Positions 24,197 to 32,400 of a DNA stretch of 35,856 bases are shown piece by piece. The number at the start of each line of letters is the position of its first letter. Position 1 is the stretch's first letter. The notes under the pieces are model-generated. The model saw only the letters and a list, made by a program, of their open reading frames with translations, was not told where the DNA came from and made no database searches. The translations under genes were made by a program, and so were the position numbers. The stretch is taken from assembly GCA_947499635.1 (NCBI GenBank), contig CANMPD010000012.1:1-35856 (forward strand), given 5' to 3'. Source of the stretch: an uncultured Paracoccaceae bacterium. Lineage in GTDB: Bacteria > Pseudomonadota > Alphaproteobacteria > Rhodobacterales > Rhodobacteraceae.

Positions 24197-25492
24197 CTAT
24201 CGGTGATCTGTGGCGAGACGACGCTCCAACCACTGAGAATATTGAGAAATGCCATAGCAGACGATAAAGAACAGAACGGCAGCAAAGCCGAGAAGTTCCC
24301 AATAGACGCCATTCCATTCGGTTGCCGCCAGAATTGGTCCGCGGATCATACCAACCAGATCAAACATCGAGATGACTGATACCAGCGTGGTGTCTTTGAA
24401 CAGGCCAACTGCAACGTTTACGATACCCGGGATCGAGATCTTCAGCGCTTGGGGCAGGATAATCAGACGCATCGCTTGCGCATAATCCAATCCCAGACTG
24501 TCTGCCGCCTCATATTGACCTTTGGGCAATGCAGCCAGACCGCCACGGATCACTTCGGCGATATAGGCCGCAGAGAACATGGTGATCATGATCACAACCC
24601 GCAAGAACAGATCCACTGTCGCGTCCGGTGGGAAGAAATAGCTCAGCATAACCGAGGCTACGAACAACAGGGTGATCAGCGGTACGCCACGTATAAATTC
24701 AATGAAAACAACGCAGATACCCTTGATCAACGGCATGCTCGACTGACGTCCCAAAGCCAGTGCAATCCCCAATGGCACAGACAGTGACACACAGGTGACC
24801 CCCAACATCAGGTTGAGCATAAAGCCCCCTAGATCTCGTGACGCAACCGCCTGCAACCATGTGCCATCGGTGCTTTCAGGAATGGCAAAACCCGTTATTT
24901 TCCACACAATCAAGGCCGCGACGATACCGCCAAAGAACCCAAGTGCAAAATTTGCTTTACCATATTTGTTAAACACCCATGCCGCCGCCGCACAGCCCAA
25001 CAGGGCCACGATCGGTGTGATCACCGGGCCACCCCAAATCAGCCAAAACGCCAGAAATGGATAAACAGCCGTAAAGGTTAGCAATTTACGTGGCAGGTCA
25101 AAGAACAAGACAGGTGCGGCTGCAAACAACATCAGCACCAACGCCAAGTTGGGGCGCCAATATTGATCAGACGGGTATTTGAACCCGTACAGCAACTGGT
25201 TCCAACGCTCGGTCAATACCGAGAAACAACCAGCAACCGTTCCATCCAAAACATCACGGCATTCAGCCAGAGATTTGGTATTCCAGACACCATTTGCAAT
25301 CCACGGAATGGTGTTCATCCCGATTTTATAGATCAGAGCCAGCGCCACGAGGGTAAGTATGCTGTTCGGAATGCTCGAGAATAAGTTCTCGCGCATCCAC
25401 TTTACAGCACCAGCTTCCAGTGCTGGAGGTGGCGATTGAGGGATATCACCCGACGCCACAAAAGCGATAGAGTTTGTCGATTGATCTGACAT
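24197..25492 (-). CDS. aapM: General L-amino acid ABC transporter permease AapM/BztC
   Basis: A 431-residue inner-membrane permease with eight or so membrane helices. The C-terminal half carries the BPD_transp_1 domain of the HisM type, with the EAA-loop segment [32 protein letters not shown] (about 330-362) that contacts the ATPase. The long N-terminal extension with extra helices (about 40-200) is typical of AapM/BztC and distinguishes it from short HisM-type permeases. It pairs with AapQ to form the transmembrane channel and starts three bases after the aapQ stop. Confidence 0.94.
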   Translation of the reverse strand: MSDQSTNSIAFVASGDIPQSPPPALEAGAVKWMRENLFSSIPNSILTLVALALIYKIGMNTIPWIANGVWNTKSLAECRDVLDGTVAGCFSVLTERWNQLLYGFKYPSDQYWRPNLALVLMLFAAAPVLFFDLPRKLLTFTAVYPFLAFWLIWGGPVITPIVALLGCAAAAWVFNKYGKANFALGFFGGIVAALIVWKITGFAIPESTDGTWLQAVASRDLGGFMLNLMLGVTCVSLSVPLGIALALGRQSSMPLIKGICVVFIEFIRGVPLITLLFVASVMLSYFFPPDATVDLFLRVVIMITMFSAAYIAEVIRGGLAALPKGQYEAADSLGLDYAQAMRLIILPQALKISIPGIVNVAVGLFKDTTLVSVISMFDLVGMIRGPILAATEWNGVYWELLGFAAVLFFIVCYGISQYSQWLERRLATDHR

Positions 25493-25495
25493 GTC

Positions 25496-26728
25496 TCAGC
25501 GCTCCTTCAGTTTAATTGAGGCGTTATAGAGGTTCATCGCTCCTGAAATCATCAAAGACGCGGTGAGATAGAACAACATTAGCAACAAGACGCATTCAAT
25601 CGCGCGACCTGTCTGGTTCAAGGTAATCCCCCCGAGTGTCGCCGTGATATCTGCGTATCCTACCGCAATCGCCAAAGACGAGTTTTTGGTGATGTTCAAG
25701 AATTGTGAAATCAGCGGTGGCACGATAATGCGCAGGGCTTGTGGCAAAATCACCAGCTTCATTACACGCCCCTGGCGCAATCCCAAGGCTGCCGCAGCTT
25801 CGCTTTGGCCTTTTGAAACCGCCTGAATACCGGCACGCACGTTTTCCGCGATAAAGGCACCCGTGTAGATCGATAAAGCAAACCAAAGCGCGATCAATGG
25901 GCGACCAATCTGTGTCCCGCCTGTGAAATTAAACCCCTTGAGATAAGGGTAATCCCAAGTCAGTCCCATGATCAGCATCAAAACTGCAAACGGTACGACA
26001 AAAATACCAAGGTTGATCCATAGCGTTTGGGGTCGGTCACCTGTCGCCTCTTGCTGTGCATTTGCCCAACGCCCAACACGAGTCGATGCAAAAAGAGACA
26101 CACCCAAAACCACGAGAACCAACAGCCAGTTGGCCGATGCGCTTGCAAAAATACCATGCTCGAGCAAAGGCTTAGGAATATAAACACCACGGTTGGTAAA
26201 GGCCACCGCATCAAATATCATGCTGGCTGTAGCATCTTCTCCACGAAAGGCACGCGGCAAAGGCATCGAAGATGCGACAATCGTCGAAATGATGATCAGC
26301 CAAATCAGAACTGGAATATTGCGGAAAATCTCCACATAAACCGCCATCAATTTGGACACCAGCCAGTTGTTTGACAGGCGTAGAACACCTGCGGTCACGC
26401 CCAAAATAGTTGCCGACACACAGGATAAAATCGCAACCAAAAGCGTATTCAACAGTCCCGCAATAGCCGCACGCGCATGCGTGGATTCGCTATCATAAGG
26501 TACTAAACTTTGGTTGAGATCATATCCGGCGCGTTCGCCTAGAAAACTATAAGAAATATTCAACCCTGCAGCGCGCAGGTTGTTGATAAGGTTGTTGCCC
26601 AGATACGCAAACATCAACAGCAATGCGATAAATGCAATAACCTGAAAGGTCATAGATCTATAGCGCGTGTCGCTGAATAGCTGGGACAGCCGAAAACCCG
26701 AATTCGGCGGGTCGGTCATAATTGTCAT
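25496..26728 (-). CDS. aapQ: General L-amino acid ABC transporter permease AapQ/BztB
   Basis: A 410-residue permease, partner of AapM. The N-terminus MTIMTDPPNSGFRLSQLF leads into a first membrane helix near residue 28. The domain contains the coupling motif EAAAALGLRQGRVMKLVILPQALRIIVPPLISQFLN near 312-348. A large periplasmic insertion between helices (about 155-265) is typical of this subfamily. It is the second gene of the operon, separated from aapJ by a 126-base structured spacer. This suggests it is made in smaller amounts than the binding protein. Confidence 0.94.
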   Translation of the reverse strand: MTIMTDPPNSGFRLSQLFSDTRYRSMTFQVIAFIALLLMFAYLGNNLINNLRAAGLNISYSFLGERAGYDLNQSLVPYDSESTHARAAIAGLLNTLLVAILSCVSATILGVTAGVLRLSNNWLVSKLMAVYVEIFRNIPVLIWLIIISTIVASSMPLPRAFRGEDATASMIFDAVAFTNRGVYIPKPLLEHGIFASASANWLLVLVVLGVSLFASTRVGRWANAQQEATGDRPQTLWINLGIFVVPFAVLMLIMGLTWDYPYLKGFNFTGGTQIGRPLIALWFALSIYTGAFIAENVRAGIQAVSKGQSEAAAALGLRQGRVMKLVILPQALRIIVPPLISQFLNITKNSSLAIAVGYADITATLGGITLNQTGRAIECVLLLMLFYLTASLMISGAMNLYNASIKLKER

Positions 26729-26769
26729 GGATTAATTTCCCCGAGGCGAACAGGGTCTGTAATAACCGT

Positions 26770-26796
26770 CGGGGTTTGCCCCGATCTGTACAGATC
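26770..26796. repeat. Two adjacent small palindromes in the aapJ-aapQ spacer
   Basis: CGGGG/CCCCG with a TTTG loop (26770-26783) abuts the perfect 14-base palindrome GATCTGTACAGATC (26783-26796). They lie downstream of the aapJ terminator hairpin in the transcription direction. They may stabilise the 5' end of the permease message or bind a protein. Confidence 0.5.
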
Positions 26797-26813
26797 TGTC
26801 ACGTTTTAGATAG

Positions 26814-26840
26814 GAAAAGGGCGCGGTTTACCCGCGCCCT
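26814..26840 (-). terminator. Attenuating terminator between aapJ and aapQ
   Basis: On the minus strand AGGGCGCGG pairs with CCGCGCCCT around a short loop (26840-26818), followed by TTTTCC. It starts 14 bases after the aapJ stop. Partial termination here would give the usual excess of binding protein over permease. Confidence 0.78.
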
Positions 26841-26854
26841 ATACCTTGGATGAC

Positions 26855-27871
26855 TTAACGGAAAGGTGGTGAATACATCAGACCGCCATCGGTCCATTGT
26901 GCATTCAGACCACGTGACAAACCGATCTGAGTTTCTTCACCGATGTTCGCTTCGAACACTTCACCATAGTTGCCCACGGCGAGGATCGCGTTTTTCGCCC
27001 AGTCGTCAGACACACCCAGCATCGCGCCCAAAGAGCCATCAGAGCCCAGCAGACGGTTGATTTCAGGGTTGCTTGTTCCTGCAGCCATCTCTTCTGCATT
27101 TGCAGATGTGACGCCCAGCTCTTCAGCTGCGACCAATGCGTTCAATGTCCAGCGAACAACATCGCCCCATTCGTTGTCGCCGTGGCGAACCAATGGGCCC
27201 AAAGGCTCTTTAGAGATGATTTCTGGCAGGATAACGTGTGCCGTTGGATCAGCAAACACTGTACGAGACGCCGCCAAACCAGATGCATCTGTTGTCAGAA
27301 CATCGCAAGTACCTGCCGCATACTGCTGCTGGGATTCTGCGTTGGTTTCAACAGGAACGGGCTCATAAGAGATGCCGTTGATACGGAAGAAATCCGCCAG
27401 GTTCAGTTCGGTTGTTGTACCGGTTTGAACGCAAACAGTCGCCCCATCCAGTTCCTTGGCTGAGGAAACACCCAGCTCTTTTGGAACCATAAAGCCTTGA
27501 CCATCGTAGTAGTTCACACCGATGAAATCGAACTTAAGGTCGACATCGCGAGAGAATGTCCATGTGGTGTTACGTGCCAGCATGTCGATTTCGCCAGATG
27601 CCAACGCAGTAAACCGTGTTTTTCCGGTAGTTGGAACAAACTGAACTTTGGTTGCATCGCCCAAAACAGCCGCGGCAACAGCGCGACAGATTGATACGTC
27701 AAAACCTTCCCATTCGCCCTCGGCGTTAGGTGCGGCAAAGCCAACCAAACCGGTTGCAACGCCACAGTTCAGTTCGCCACGTGCTTTGACATCGTCCAAT
27801 GTGCCAGCAGATGCTGCACCTGCGGCAAGACCCGCAAAAGCCATTGCACCAAAGAATACAGAGTTTTTCAT
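26855..27871 (-). CDS. aapJ: General L-amino acid ABC transporter, periplasmic binding protein AapJ/BztA
   Basis: The solute-binding protein of a broad-range L-amino acid importer. The protein is 338 residues from the ATG at 27871, which has an excellent ribosome binding site (GGAAGAGG). A frame extending to 27895 is less likely. A signal peptide (about 1-22, ending ASA before GTLDDVKARG) directs it to the periplasm. The conserved LNCGVATGLVGFA near residue 33 and the SBP_bac_3 fold match AapJ/BztA. Its operon may respond to nitrogen status, as in relatives, but no clear regulator site was recognised upstream. Confidence 0.96.
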   Translation of the reverse strand: MKNSVFFGAMAFAGLAAGAASAGTLDDVKARGELNCGVATGLVGFAAPNAEGEWEGFDVSICRAVAAAVLGDATKVQFVPTTGKTRFTALASGEIDMLARNTTWTFSRDVDLKFDFIGVNYYDGQGFMVPKELGVSSAKELDGATVCVQTGTTTELNLADFFRINGISYEPVPVETNAESQQQYAAGTCDVLTTDASGLAASRTVFADPTAHVILPEIISKEPLGPLVRHGDNEWGDVVRWTLNALVAAEELGVTSANAEEMAAGTSNPEINRLLGSDGSLGAMLGVSDDWAKNAILAVGNYGEVFEANIGEETQIGLSRGLNAQWTDGGLMYSPPFR

Positions 27872-28146
27872 TTTAACCTCTTCCTGAATTCCCACCTTTT
27901 ATGGTGGTGTTTTTTGCCCAACGGCTACAGACCGCCGAACAATGCGACGAGGTTTCCCTCATACGCGACACCGATGTGATGGGATTCATAACAAAAGGTC
28001 AATAGATCGATCACCAATTTCGATGAACAAATAGGCAATTTTATTCACGATATAAATGCTGGCCTCGTCTGACCCTTGCGTGAGACACTTTTCCTTACCT
28101 TAGGTCAACATCCTGGCAAGCAAGGGTTGAAAACAACAACGCTCTC
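27872..28146. other. Upstream region of the aap operon, no gene
   Basis: A 275-base AT-richer spacer that should contain the aapJ promoter on the minus strand. TTGACC occurs twice on that strand, but without a convincing -10 partner. Only a weak CCACC/GGTGG hairpin near 27890-27906 was seen. Confidence 0.4.
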
Positions 28147-28869
28147 CTAGGTTGTTGCGCCCTCTTGGCAAGCATCGAAAAAGCGCAAAGCATGCTCAAA
28201 GCTTGCTTTTTTAACAACTTTTGCCTCTTCGGCCAGTTCATCCACGCCCCATTGTTCTTCTTGCCAATGTTCGTCTAGGCGCGAAATTTCCCACAGCTCC
28301 TCGACAGGTCGCAGGTGGTGTGTCGCCGCAAAACCTAAAATTAACGACCCAGACAAACCAACTAAATCGTGAAAAGCTGCCAATTCAAATGGCGAAAATT
28401 TAAGCGTTAACGCGCGTAAACTTTCCAAAGCCTCTGCATTTTGCCCTTGATGCATCACGCCTTTGCGCGGTTCCAAGCGTGCATTCAGTGTTTCAGCCGC
28501 CCAATCCAGAATCACATCCCATTTTTCTGACTGCAATGCGACCAACTCTGCCGGGCTATCCGCACGATAACACAATAAATCGCTATCGCCATAATCAGCT
28601 AACATCTCTGCAACTTCGGCGAATTGATGCGCAACCTTGTCGATTGCGGCATTGGCTGATCGGGTAAATGGCATTGTCAGCGGGTCAACCGTCTCGCCTT
28701 GAGCCTCCCATTCGGCTGCAATCGCTTGCGCCATTGTCAATGTTGGGACGATCAACGGCGTCTTAGCCGGTGTCTTAATCTTGCGCCCATCCAACGCGAC
28801 GGCAAAGCCCGCGCCTTCAGCGACAACCGTTACCTCGGTCCAGAATCGTTTTTGTTTCCACTCACTCAT
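28147..28869 (-). CDS. ATP12 family chaperone for F1-ATPase assembly
   Basis: A 240-residue protein of the ATP12 family, which in mitochondria binds the F1 alpha subunit before assembly and is widespread in alphaproteobacteria. It starts MSEWKQKRFWTEV at 28869. Visible features are VALDGRKIKTPAKTPLIVPT near 22-41 and AIAAEWEAQGETVDPLTMPFTRSANAAID near 49-77, both characteristic of the family. Four bases separate it from the HAD gene upstream, and it is the last gene of the degP-rarA-crcB-rluC-HAD run. The longer frame to 28908 lies inside the HAD gene and is not credible. Confidence 0.93.
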   Translation of the reverse strand: MSEWKQKRFWTEVTVVAEGAGFAVALDGRKIKTPAKTPLIVPTLTMAQAIAAEWEAQGETVDPLTMPFTRSANAAIDKVAHQFAEVAEMLADYGDSDLLCYRADSPAELVALQSEKWDVILDWAAETLNARLEPRKGVMHQGQNAEALESLRALTLKFSPFELAAFHDLVGLSGSLILGFAATHHLRPVEELWEISRLDEHWQEEQWGVDELAEEAKVVKKASFEHALRFFDACQEGATT

Positions 28870-28873
28870 GAGA

Positions 28874-29545
28874 TTAATCTTTCCAAATGGTCTCCAGCAG
28901 CGGCCCAAGTTCAGCGAAGTTGTGGATCAGGTAATCGCCACCCAGTTTTTCGGTGTCATGATACCCCCAATCAACGCCAATCGTGACCACCCCTGCAGCC
29001 CGCCCCATATCCATGTCAAAGGTCGTATCACCGATCATCACGCAGTTTTCAGGTTCAACCCCTGTCTCAGACAAGGCGGTCAACACCATCGAAGGATGTG
29101 GCTTGGACGGGTGGTGATCTGCCACTTGCCGCGTCACGAACATATCCAGCCCGTGCCCCTCGATCAGCCCATCAAGGCCGCGTTTGGATTTTCCGGTCGC
29201 CACACCCAACAGGTAATGCGGCACAGCGTGCAACGCATCCAGACACGCACGAGCACCCGTGAAAAGCGGCGAATGCGCCGCCCCCATCTGTTCACGTGTG
29301 CGCATATAACTGTGCTTATACCCCTCAATCAACGCAGCCTGGGTGGCGGCATCTTGCGCTGGGGCCAAAATCGCCATGGCCTGTGGCAAGGACAGCCCAA
29401 CAATCGACAAAACTGCACTATGCGCGGGGGCCACAAGCCCGTGTGCGGCAAAGGCTTGCTTCATACAGGCGACAATTGTTGCTTGGCTGTCGACCAATGT
29501 TCCGTCGACATCAAACAAAACCAGTCTAAGCGCAGTGTCTGGCAT
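28874..29545 (-). CDS. HAD-superfamily hydrolase, phosphoglycolate phosphatase-like
   Basis: A 223-residue HAD phosphatase. The nucleophile motif is LVLFDVDGTLVDS (Asp12, Asp14), motif II is in VATGKSKRG, and motifs III/IV are PHPSMVLTAL and MIGDTTFDMDMGRAAG. The cap domain inserted after motif I is of the subclass I helical type, as in phosphoglycolate phosphatase and PGMB-like enzymes. The substrate cannot be called from sequence. The start codon overlaps the stop of the pseudouridine synthase gene (TAATG), so translation is coupled. The extra upstream residues in the longer frame (to 29593) fall inside that gene. Confidence 0.92.
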   Translation of the reverse strand: MPDTALRLVLFDVDGTLVDSQATIVACMKQAFAAHGLVAPAHSAVLSIVGLSLPQAMAILAPAQDAATQAALIEGYKHSYMRTREQMGAAHSPLFTGARACLDALHAVPHYLLGVATGKSKRGLDGLIEGHGLDMFVTRQVADHHPSKPHPSMVLTALSETGVEPENCVMIGDTTFDMDMGRAAGVVTIGVDWGYHDTEKLGGDYLIHNFAELGPLLETIWKD

Positions 29546-30591
29546 TAAAATAAGCTTTCGAAAGGGTCTTCGGCAGCCATCTGCGGCTCCCAACCAAAGG
29601 TATCCCAGCTTTCAGCCATATGTGGCGGCAGCTCGGCCTCGATCGAGATCGGTTTATTGGTTTTCGGATGTTCAAACTGCAGACGTCGCGCATGCAGGTG
29701 CAGCTTTTTGGAGATAATCCCTCCAAGTTGCGCCCCCCAACCGTCGCCCATGTTTTCCTGACCCGAGCCACCGTATTTACCATCACCCGCAATGGGATGC
29801 CCCATGCCGGCCATATGGGCGCGCAACTGGTGGGTGCGGCCCGTGATTGGCTCCATCGCGATCCAGCTGGCACGGCTGCCAACACGGTACAGTGTCGCGT
29901 AATAGGTATGTGCGCGCTTGGCACCGGGCGTTGACTTGATCTCTTCGGGGTGCACGGCGATCATCTTTTCACCTTCGCCGGATTTACCATGGCCTGCAGC
30001 CTTGACCAGTCCTGTCTTGATCTCGCCAAGGTAGGGTGTCGGGACACCCGCAACCAGCGCCCAATAGATCTTGCGTGTATTCTTGTGCCGAAACGCCGCG
30101 GTCAACGCCTGTGCAGACAAGCGATTGCGTGCCATAACCAGCACGCCCGACGTATCCTTGTCGAGACGGTGCACCAGACGCGGCTTTTCTTCCGCATCAA
30201 AGGTCAGTGCCGCGCTAAGCCCATCGACGTGTTTGGACATTCCAGACCCACCCTGCACGGCCAGACCCGCAGGTTTGTTGATCGCAATCACATCGTCGTC
30301 TTTATAAATAACGCAGTCGCGGATCATTTTTGCATCTGCATCGGAAATCCGCATTTCCCGCGGTTCGGCCGGTTTCAGATCGCTTGCGGCCAGTGGCGGT
30401 ACACGCACAACCTGCCCCGCCTCAACACGACTGCTGGCCTTGACCCGTCCACCATCCACACGCAATTCACCCTTGCGACACATCTTTTCGACGCGGCCCT
30501 GGTTCACATGCGGGAACAAACGCCGCAACCAACGGTCGACACGTTGGCCACCGTCATCTTCGGTCACCGTAATCATTTGTACACCGCTCAT
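29545..30591 (-). CDS. RluA-family 23S rRNA pseudouridine synthase (RluC-like)
   Basis: A 348-residue pseudouridine synthase with an N-terminal S4 RNA-binding domain (about 16-65) and a catalytic domain containing HRLDKDTSGVLVMAR. In this motif Asp144 is the expected nucleophile. PITGRTHQLRAHMAGMGHPIAGD near residue 245 is also characteristic. The domain order and length fit RluC, which modifies 23S rRNA positions 955, 2504 and 2580 in E. coli. The exact sites here are inferred. The ATG directly follows the crcB stop. A start five codons later (MITVTEDDGGQRVD) is possible. Confidence 0.93.
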   Translation of the reverse strand: MSGVQMITVTEDDGGQRVDRWLRRLFPHVNQGRVEKMCRKGELRVDGGRVKASSRVEAGQVVRVPPLAASDLKPAEPREMRISDADAKMIRDCVIYKDDDVIAINKPAGLAVQGGSGMSKHVDGLSAALTFDAEEKPRLVHRLDKDTSGVLVMARNRLSAQALTAAFRHKNTRKIYWALVAGVPTPYLGEIKTGLVKAAGHGKSGEGEKMIAVHPEEIKSTPGAKRAHTYYATLYRVGSRASWIAMEPITGRTHQLRAHMAGMGHPIAGDGKYGGSGQENMGDGWGAQLGGIISKKLHLHARRLQFEHPKTNKPISIEAELPPHMAESWDTFGWEPQMAAEDPFESLF

Positions 30592-30969
30592 CTAAAACAT
30601 TCCTCGCGTCACGACTAAGCCCAAGGCCAATGCTCCAAGAGACAGCCCAACAGAAAGCAACACATATAGAACCCCGTGAACAATGTCACCGCGTTCTATC
30701 AAAGTGATGGTTTCCAGCGAAAACGAGGAAAACGTGGTAAACCCGCCCAAAAATCCGGTCATCGCAAACGGCGCATACTGTGTCAGTCCGCGCTGCGAGG
30801 CGATCACGACAAACACACCCATCAGGAACGAGCCGATAATATTGACCGAGATCACTCCCAGCGGAAACGCGGTCTGTCCAAACATCCGCAACATAGCCAC
30901 GCCGGTCAAATACCGTCCCGCAGCCCCCATCGCGCCACCCAGCGCTACATATATAACATTTGCCAACAT
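30592..30969 (-). CDS. crcB: Fluoride exporter CrcB/Fluc
   Basis: A 125-residue membrane protein with four hydrophobic helices, the dual-topology fluoride channel. The signatures are GGAMGAAGRY near 11-20, SVNIIGSFLMG near 41-51 (the conserved Asn of the pore) and GFLGGFTTFSSFSLE near 72-86 (the Phe box and the central TFS break). A single-gene form with all motifs should be a functional homodimer. No fluoride riboswitch was recognised in the 84 bases upstream, so expression seems to be by operon read-through from rarA. Confidence 0.95.
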   Translation of the reverse strand: MLANVIYVALGGAMGAAGRYLTGVAMLRMFGQTAFPLGVISVNIIGSFLMGVFVVIASQRGLTQYAPFAMTGFLGGFTTFSSFSLETITLIERGDIVHGVLYVLLSVGLSLGALALGLVVTRGMF

Positions 30970-31053
30970 ATATCGGCCTTTGCCGAGGCTGGATCAGATG
31001 TCAAGATCGATGACACGATAGACCCCAAAACGGGAGGCAGATTTGACGTTATG

Positions 31054-32400
31054 TCATGTCTCGCCGTCATCTTCGGCCTGGCGCTGTGCGCGCAGTTTGG
31101 TGAAATACTCAACCCGTTTGCGCAAATCACGCTCAAAGCCGCGTTCGACCGGTTGATACAAATCAGGGCGTTCGATCCCGTCGGGGAAATAGTTTTGCCC
31201 CGAAAACCCGTCTTCGGCACTGTGATCATAGGCATAGCCTGCGCCATAACCTTGGTCTTCCATCAACTTGGTCGGAGCGTTCAAAATATGTTTGGGCGGT
31301 GGTAACGACCCTGTTTTCTTGGCCAAGGCACGCGCCGCCTTATAGGCCATATAGCCTGCGTTGGTTTTTGGGGCGAGCGCCAGATAGATCACCGCCTGCG
31401 CCAAGGCCAACTCGCCCTCGGGGCTGCCAAGACGTTCATAGGTTTCCCATGCTTCTAGACAAATGCCCTGTGCCTGCGGATCAGCCAATGCGATGTCTTC
31501 GACGGCCATCCGCGTTAGGCGGCGCGCCAGATAGCGTGGGTCTTCGCCACCTTCCAACATCCGTGCATACCAATACAGCGCCGCATCCGGGTCTGACCCG
31601 CGCACGGATTTATGCAGCGCCGAGATCAGATTGTAATGCTCTTCACCAGACTTGTCGTATTTCGCCGCGCGCCGCATCAGCCGCGTCGCCAAAGCCTCGC
31701 GGTTCAAAGGCGCTGCAACACGCCATGCGGCAACCTGTTCGATCAAATTCAACAACGCCCGACCATCGCCATCGGCCATCTCGTGCAAGGCCAACCGCGC
31801 TTGCGGGTCTAGTGGCAAAGCGCGCCCCAACTCGCCCTCTGCACGCTGGGTCAATTGTTCTAATTCATCCGCGGACAGGCGTTCCAGCACCATTACCTGC
31901 GCGCGCGACAGCAAAGCAGCGTTTAATTCGAAACTGGGATTTTCGGTGGTGGCGCCGACCAACAAGATGGTGCCATCCTCCATAAAGGGCAAAAACCCGT
32001 CCTGTTGCGCCTTGTTAAAGCGGTGAATTTCATCCACGAACAACAATGTCCCCTGACCGGTCTGGCGACGGACTCGCGCGGCCTCAAACACCTTTTTCAG
32101 GTCAGGAACCCCAGTAAAAATCGCAGAGATTTGCACAAAGTGCAGATCCGTTTCCTGTGCCAACAGCCGCGCGATGGTGGTTTTCCCAACCCCTGGCGGC
32201 CCCCAGAAAATCAGGGATGACAGACTGTTTGCCGCCAGCATCACCCCAAGCGGCGCTTCTGCTCCTAGAACCTGCGCTTGTCCAATCACCTCAGACAAAG
32301 TTTGCGGCCGCAGCCGGTCTGCCAACGGGCGCGGCGCACTGCGCGTGGGGGTTTGCGGCGCGATATCTTTGGGTCCGCCCGAGTCAAACAGATCCGCCAT
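31054..32400 (-). CDS. rarA: Replication-associated recombination protein A (RarA/MgsA, AAA+ ATPase)
   Basis: A 448-residue clamp-loader-like AAA+ ATPase acting at stalled replication forks. It has Walker A GPPGVGKTT (67-75), Walker B LLFVDEIHRFNKAQQDGFLP near 118-137, sensor 1 in GATTENPSFELN, and the MgsA C-terminal tetramerisation domain with YMAYKAARALAKKTGSLPPPKHILNAPTKLM near 346-376. ATG overlaps the stop of the degP-like gene (TGATG). Length and motifs are normal. Confidence 0.96.
   Translation of the reverse strand: MADLFDSGGPKDIAPQTPTRSAPRPLADRLRPQTLSEVIGQAQVLGAEAPLGVMLAANSLSSLIFWGPPGVGKTTIARLLAQETDLHFVQISAIFTGVPDLKKVFEAARVRRQTGQGTLLFVDEIHRFNKAQQDGFLPFMEDGTILLVGATTENPSFELNAALLSRAQVMVLERLSADELEQLTQRAEGELGRALPLDPQARLALHEMADGDGRALLNLIEQVAAWRVAAPLNREALATRLMRRAAKYDKSGEEHYNLISALHKSVRGSDPDAALYWYARMLEGGEDPRYLARRLTRMAVEDIALADPQAQGICLEAWETYERLGSPEGELALAQAVIYLALAPKTNAGYMAYKAARALAKKTGSLPPPKHILNAPTKLMEDQGYGAGYAYDHSAEDGFSGQNYFPDGIERPDLYQPVERGFERDLRKRVEYFTKLRAQRQAEDDGET

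Noticed and set aside
28781-29548. 255-codon plus-strand frame antisense to the HAD gene
   Set aside because: Shadow frame rich in His, Arg and Gln; the minus-strand HAD motifs are complete.
28869-29593. Longer upstream starts for the ATP12 and HAD genes
   Set aside because: They would extend far into the preceding genes; the inner ATGs coincide with family N-termini and stop/start junctions.
30970-31053. Possible fluoride riboswitch upstream of crcB
   Set aside because: The region is only 84 bases and lacks the conserved riboswitch core; only a small TCGGC/GCCGA hairpin is present.
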